NCBI GenBank assembly: GCA_027033555.1
Contig: JALVLE010000372.1
Location: forward strand, 1 to 7,483
DNA from: Caldifarciminota bacterium
GTDB taxonomy: Bacteria > Hydrothermota > Hydrothermia > UBA1063 > CAJXJZ01
Length of the DNA stretch: 7,483 nucleotides
Direction of reading: 5' to 3'
Below, in pieces: positions 5,867-7,483 of this stretch (positions are counted from its first letter, which is position 1; each line of letters begins with the position of its first letter). The position numbers were made by a program, and so were the translations under genes. The notes beneath the pieces are model-generated. The model was not told where the DNA came from. It saw only the letters and a program-made list of their open reading frames with translations, and did not search any database.

Positions 5867-6985
5867 ATGGCAAAATACAAAATTGCAGTATTACCTGGAG
5901 ATGGCATTGGAAAGGATGTTATGGATGCTGCAATGATTGTTCTTGATAAACTAAATCTTGATGCTGAATATACCTATGGTGATGTGGGGTGGGAATTCTG
6001 GAAAAAAGAAGGCAATCCCTTACCTGACAGAACCATTGAGCTTTTAAAGGAGTCTGATGCCTGTCTATTTGGAGCAATTACATCAAAGCCCAAAGATGAT
6101 GCGCAGAGAGAGCTGGCCCCCGAGCTTCAGGGAAAAGGGTATGTGTATTATTCTCCCATTGTTAAACTCAGACAGCTGTTTGATTTGTATATTAACCTCA
6201 GGCCTGCAAAGGCTTATGAAGGGAATCCTCTCGTTATAAAAGAAGGCATAGACCTTGTCATATTCAGGGAAAATACAGAGGGTATGTACGCAGGAGTGGA
6301 GTTTTACCCTCTTCCCGATGATGTGAGGGAGGTATTTTTGAAACATAGCAAAAACATGGAAAGGTTCAAAGACGTGCCTGCAGACGAGATTGCTGTTTCT
6401 ACGAGAATCACGACCAGAAGAGGGATGTATAGAATAATCAAGGCTGCCTTTGAATATGCTAAAAAACACGGAAGAAAGAAAGTAACACTTGTTGAAAAGC
6501 CTAATGTTTTAAGGGAAACGGGGGGACTCACCGTAAGAGTGGCAAGAGAAATTGCAAAAGAATATCCAGATATTGAGTATGAGGAGGCTAATGTTGATGC
6601 TATGGCCATGTGGCTTGTAAAGAAGCCGGAAGAATATGATGTGCTTGTTGCCGAGAATTTATTTGGAGATATAATATCTGACCTTGCTTCTCAGTTAATA
6701 GGTGGACTTGGTTTTGCTGCAGCAGGAAATATTGGAGATAATTTTGGTCTTTTTGAGCCAACCCATGGTTCTGCTCCAAAGTATGCAGGTCAGTATAAAG
6801 TAAACCCAATTGCAATGATACTCGCTACAAAACTCATGCTTGATTATCTTGGTGAAGTAGAGATGGGGCAAAGGGTGGAAAAGGCGGTGGCAGAGGTTAT
6901 AAAAGAAGGCAAAGTGAGAACATACGATATGGGTGGTACTGCTTCTACTTTAGATGTGGCAAGGGCAATAGCTGAGAGGTTGTAG
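5867..6985 (+). CDS. isocitrate/isopropylmalate/homoisocitrate dehydrogenase family protein (LeuB-like)
   Basis: A 372-residue metal-dependent beta-decarboxylating dehydrogenase that would oxidise and decarboxylate the product of the flanking hydratase subunits. Numbered from the ATG at 5867: LPGDGIG (9-15); substrate segment SPIVKLRQLFDLYINLRP (96-113) with R102 and R112; RENTEG (134-139) with Y141; catalytic K211 in VEKPNV; metal ligands D244, D268 and D272, the last two in the family signature NLFGDIISD; coenzyme loop HGSAPKYAGQYKVNP (300-314). RENTEGMYAG resembles isocitrate and homoisocitrate dehydrogenases more than bacterial LeuB (usually RELTGG). Lys305-Tyr306 matches the NADP-type pair of E. 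coli isocitrate dehydrogenase, where NAD enzymes usually have Asp-Ile. An insert of roughly 15-20 residues (about 145-172) before STRITTRRG is also isocitrate-dehydrogenase-like. Family is certain; substrate (isopropylmalate, isocitrate or homoisocitrate) and cofactor are open. Gaps of one base on both sides indicate one operon. Confidence 0.9.
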   Translation: MAKYKIAVLPGDGIGKDVMDAAMIVLDKLNLDAEYTYGDVGWEFWKKEGNPLPDRTIELLKESDACLFGAITSKPKDDAQRELAPELQGKGYVYYSPIVKLRQLFDLYINLRPAKAYEGNPLVIKEGIDLVIFRENTEGMYAGVEFYPLPDDVREVFLKHSKNMERFKDVPADEIAVSTRITTRRGMYRIIKAAFEYAKKHGRKKVTLVEKPNVLRETGGLTVRVAREIAKEYPDIEYEEANVDAMAMWLVKKPEEYDVLVAENLFGDIISDLASQLIGGLGFAAAGNIGDNFGLFEPTHGSAPKYAGQYKVNPIAMILATKLMLDYLGEVEMGQRVEKAVAEVIKEGKVRTYDMGGTASTLDVARAIAERL

Positions 6986-6986
6986 T

Positions 6987-7483
6987 ATGGGCAAGACCAT
7001 AGTTGAAAAAATCCTTTCACAGCATACAAAAGATGAGGTAAGGCCAGGCAGTGTAATATGGCTTGATATTGACGTAAGAAGTGCTCGTGATTTTGGTGGA
7101 CCCAATGTGGTAAAACATTACAGGGAGCACTATGATTCAGAGCCAGTGGATGACCCTAAAAAGACATTTTTTACCTTTGACCTTGTGGCCCCTGCAAAAA
7201 CCATAAAATACGCCATTAACCAGTCTATATGCAGAAAATTTGCGAGAGAGCAGGGAATAAAGGTTTATGATGTGGGCTATGGGATAGGATCACACGTACT
7301 TATGGAGGAGGGGCACATTATACCCGGAAAAACAGCAGTTGGTACAGATAGCCATTACAACATAGTGGGAGCAGTTGGAGCATTTGGACAGGGTATGGGC
7401 GATGTGGATATTACATTTGTTTTCAAGACAGGTAAAACCTGGTTTGAGGTTCCAAAAACAGTTAAAATAAAACTCAAAGGGAC
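6987..7483 (+). CDS. aconitase-superfamily dehydratase large subunit (LeuC/HacA/aconitase-like), 3' end cut off
   Basis: The first 165 residues of the Fe-S hydratase large subunit that partners the LeuD-type gene 1.1 kb upstream. It starts one base after the dehydrogenase stop, with GAGAGG 7 bases before the ATG. Family features are VEKILSQHTKDEVRPG (6-21), VAPAKTIKYAINQ (67-79), IGSHVLMEEG (100-109, His103 matching the conserved His of ICHQ), GTDSH (119-123) and GAFGQGMGD followed by TGKTWFEVP (148-156). The Fe-S cysteines lie beyond the window. Unusual points: where most members have FDH before a VPA-like stretch, this one has FDL (D65-L66), losing a His that is part of an Asp-His active-site pair in aconitase; the HDVTTP-like segment reads ARDFGGP (33-39); DSHT is DSHY (Y124). 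It is clearly a superfamily member but divergent, so the substrate is not assigned. No frameshift is seen. Confidence 0.87.
   Translation, partial: MGKTIVEKILSQHTKDEVRPGSVIWLDIDVRSARDFGGPNVVKHYREHYDSEPVDDPKKTFFTFDLVAPAKTIKYAINQSICRKFAREQGIKVYDVGYGIGSHVLMEEGHIIPGKTAVGTDSHYNIVGAVGAFGQGMGDVDITFVFKTGKTWFEVPKTVKIKLKG

Noticed and set aside
6083..6469. 128-residue reverse-strand reading frame within the dehydrogenase
   Set aside because: Antisense to conserved catalytic motifs, no domain recognised.
6987..7483. Large hydratase subunit as a pseudogene because of missing active-site His
   Set aside because: The frame is intact, start and spacing are good, and other active-site residues (H103, D121-S122-H123) are kept; divergence is a better explanation than decay.
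1..7483. Mobile elements, CRISPR arrays, tRNA or rRNA genes, defence systems
   Set aside because: No transposase or integrase motifs, no regularly spaced short repeats, no tRNA-like cloverleaf and no rRNA segment was recognised; almost all sequence is accounted for by housekeeping-type genes.

Overview
The window reads as a gene-dense piece of an AT-rich bacterial chromosome with every recognisable gene on the + strand. A tRNA-modifying MiaB, a lipobox-bearing murein transglycosylase and LysM domains mark it as bacterial. A lipoprotein with Ala after the lipobox Cys fits a diderm. Several proteins have an archaeal or thermophile flavour: a DUF355 adenosine-specific kinase, a short LeuD and an Nth with an LSLRTQD motif. 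Together with Lys/Glu/Arg-rich proteins and very tight gene packing, this suggests a deep-branching, possibly thermophilic bacterium. That is inference; I cannot name a phylum.

Layout. Bases 1-989 hold the 3' part of a helical-repeat (TPR-like) protein whose start lies outside the window. miaB (997-2262) follows after only 7 bases. A 150-base gap (2263-2412) is the only real intergenic region. It carries a weak terminator-like hairpin, a small palindrome, a perfect TATAAT hexamer and a strong Shine-Dalgarno site. A run of six genes with gaps of 45 bases or less then fills the rest: DUF355 adenosine-specific kinase (2413-2895), a lipoprotein lytic transglycosylase with four LysM domains (2900-4648), endonuclease III (overlapping the previous stop by one base, 4648-5316), and a three-gene aconitase-superfamily / beta-decarboxylating dehydrogenase module (5362-7483, last gene cut by the window edge).

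The three-gene module is the most interesting part. By family it is a small hydratase subunit (LeuD type), an isopropylmalate/isocitrate/homoisocitrate-type dehydrogenase and a large hydratase subunit (LeuC/aconitase type). These would carry out consecutive isomerisation and oxidative decarboxylation of a 2- or 3-hydroxy di- or tricarboxylic acid. Leucine biosynthesis is the default reading, but several residues do not fit it well. The substrate-loop region of the small subunit is atypical. The dehydrogenase has an isocitrate-dehydrogenase-like APKYAGQ coenzyme motif (the NADP-type Lys-Tyr pair) and a RENTEG motif. The large subunit has Leu in place of a normally conserved active-site His, and DSHY in place of DSHT. 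The module may therefore be a split aconitase plus isocitrate dehydrogenase, a homoaconitate/homoisocitrate pair, or a divergent isopropylmalate pair. The sequence alone does not decide, and no citrate-synthase-like or LeuA-like gene is in view.

No tRNA, rRNA, CRISPR array, insertion sequence or phage gene was seen.
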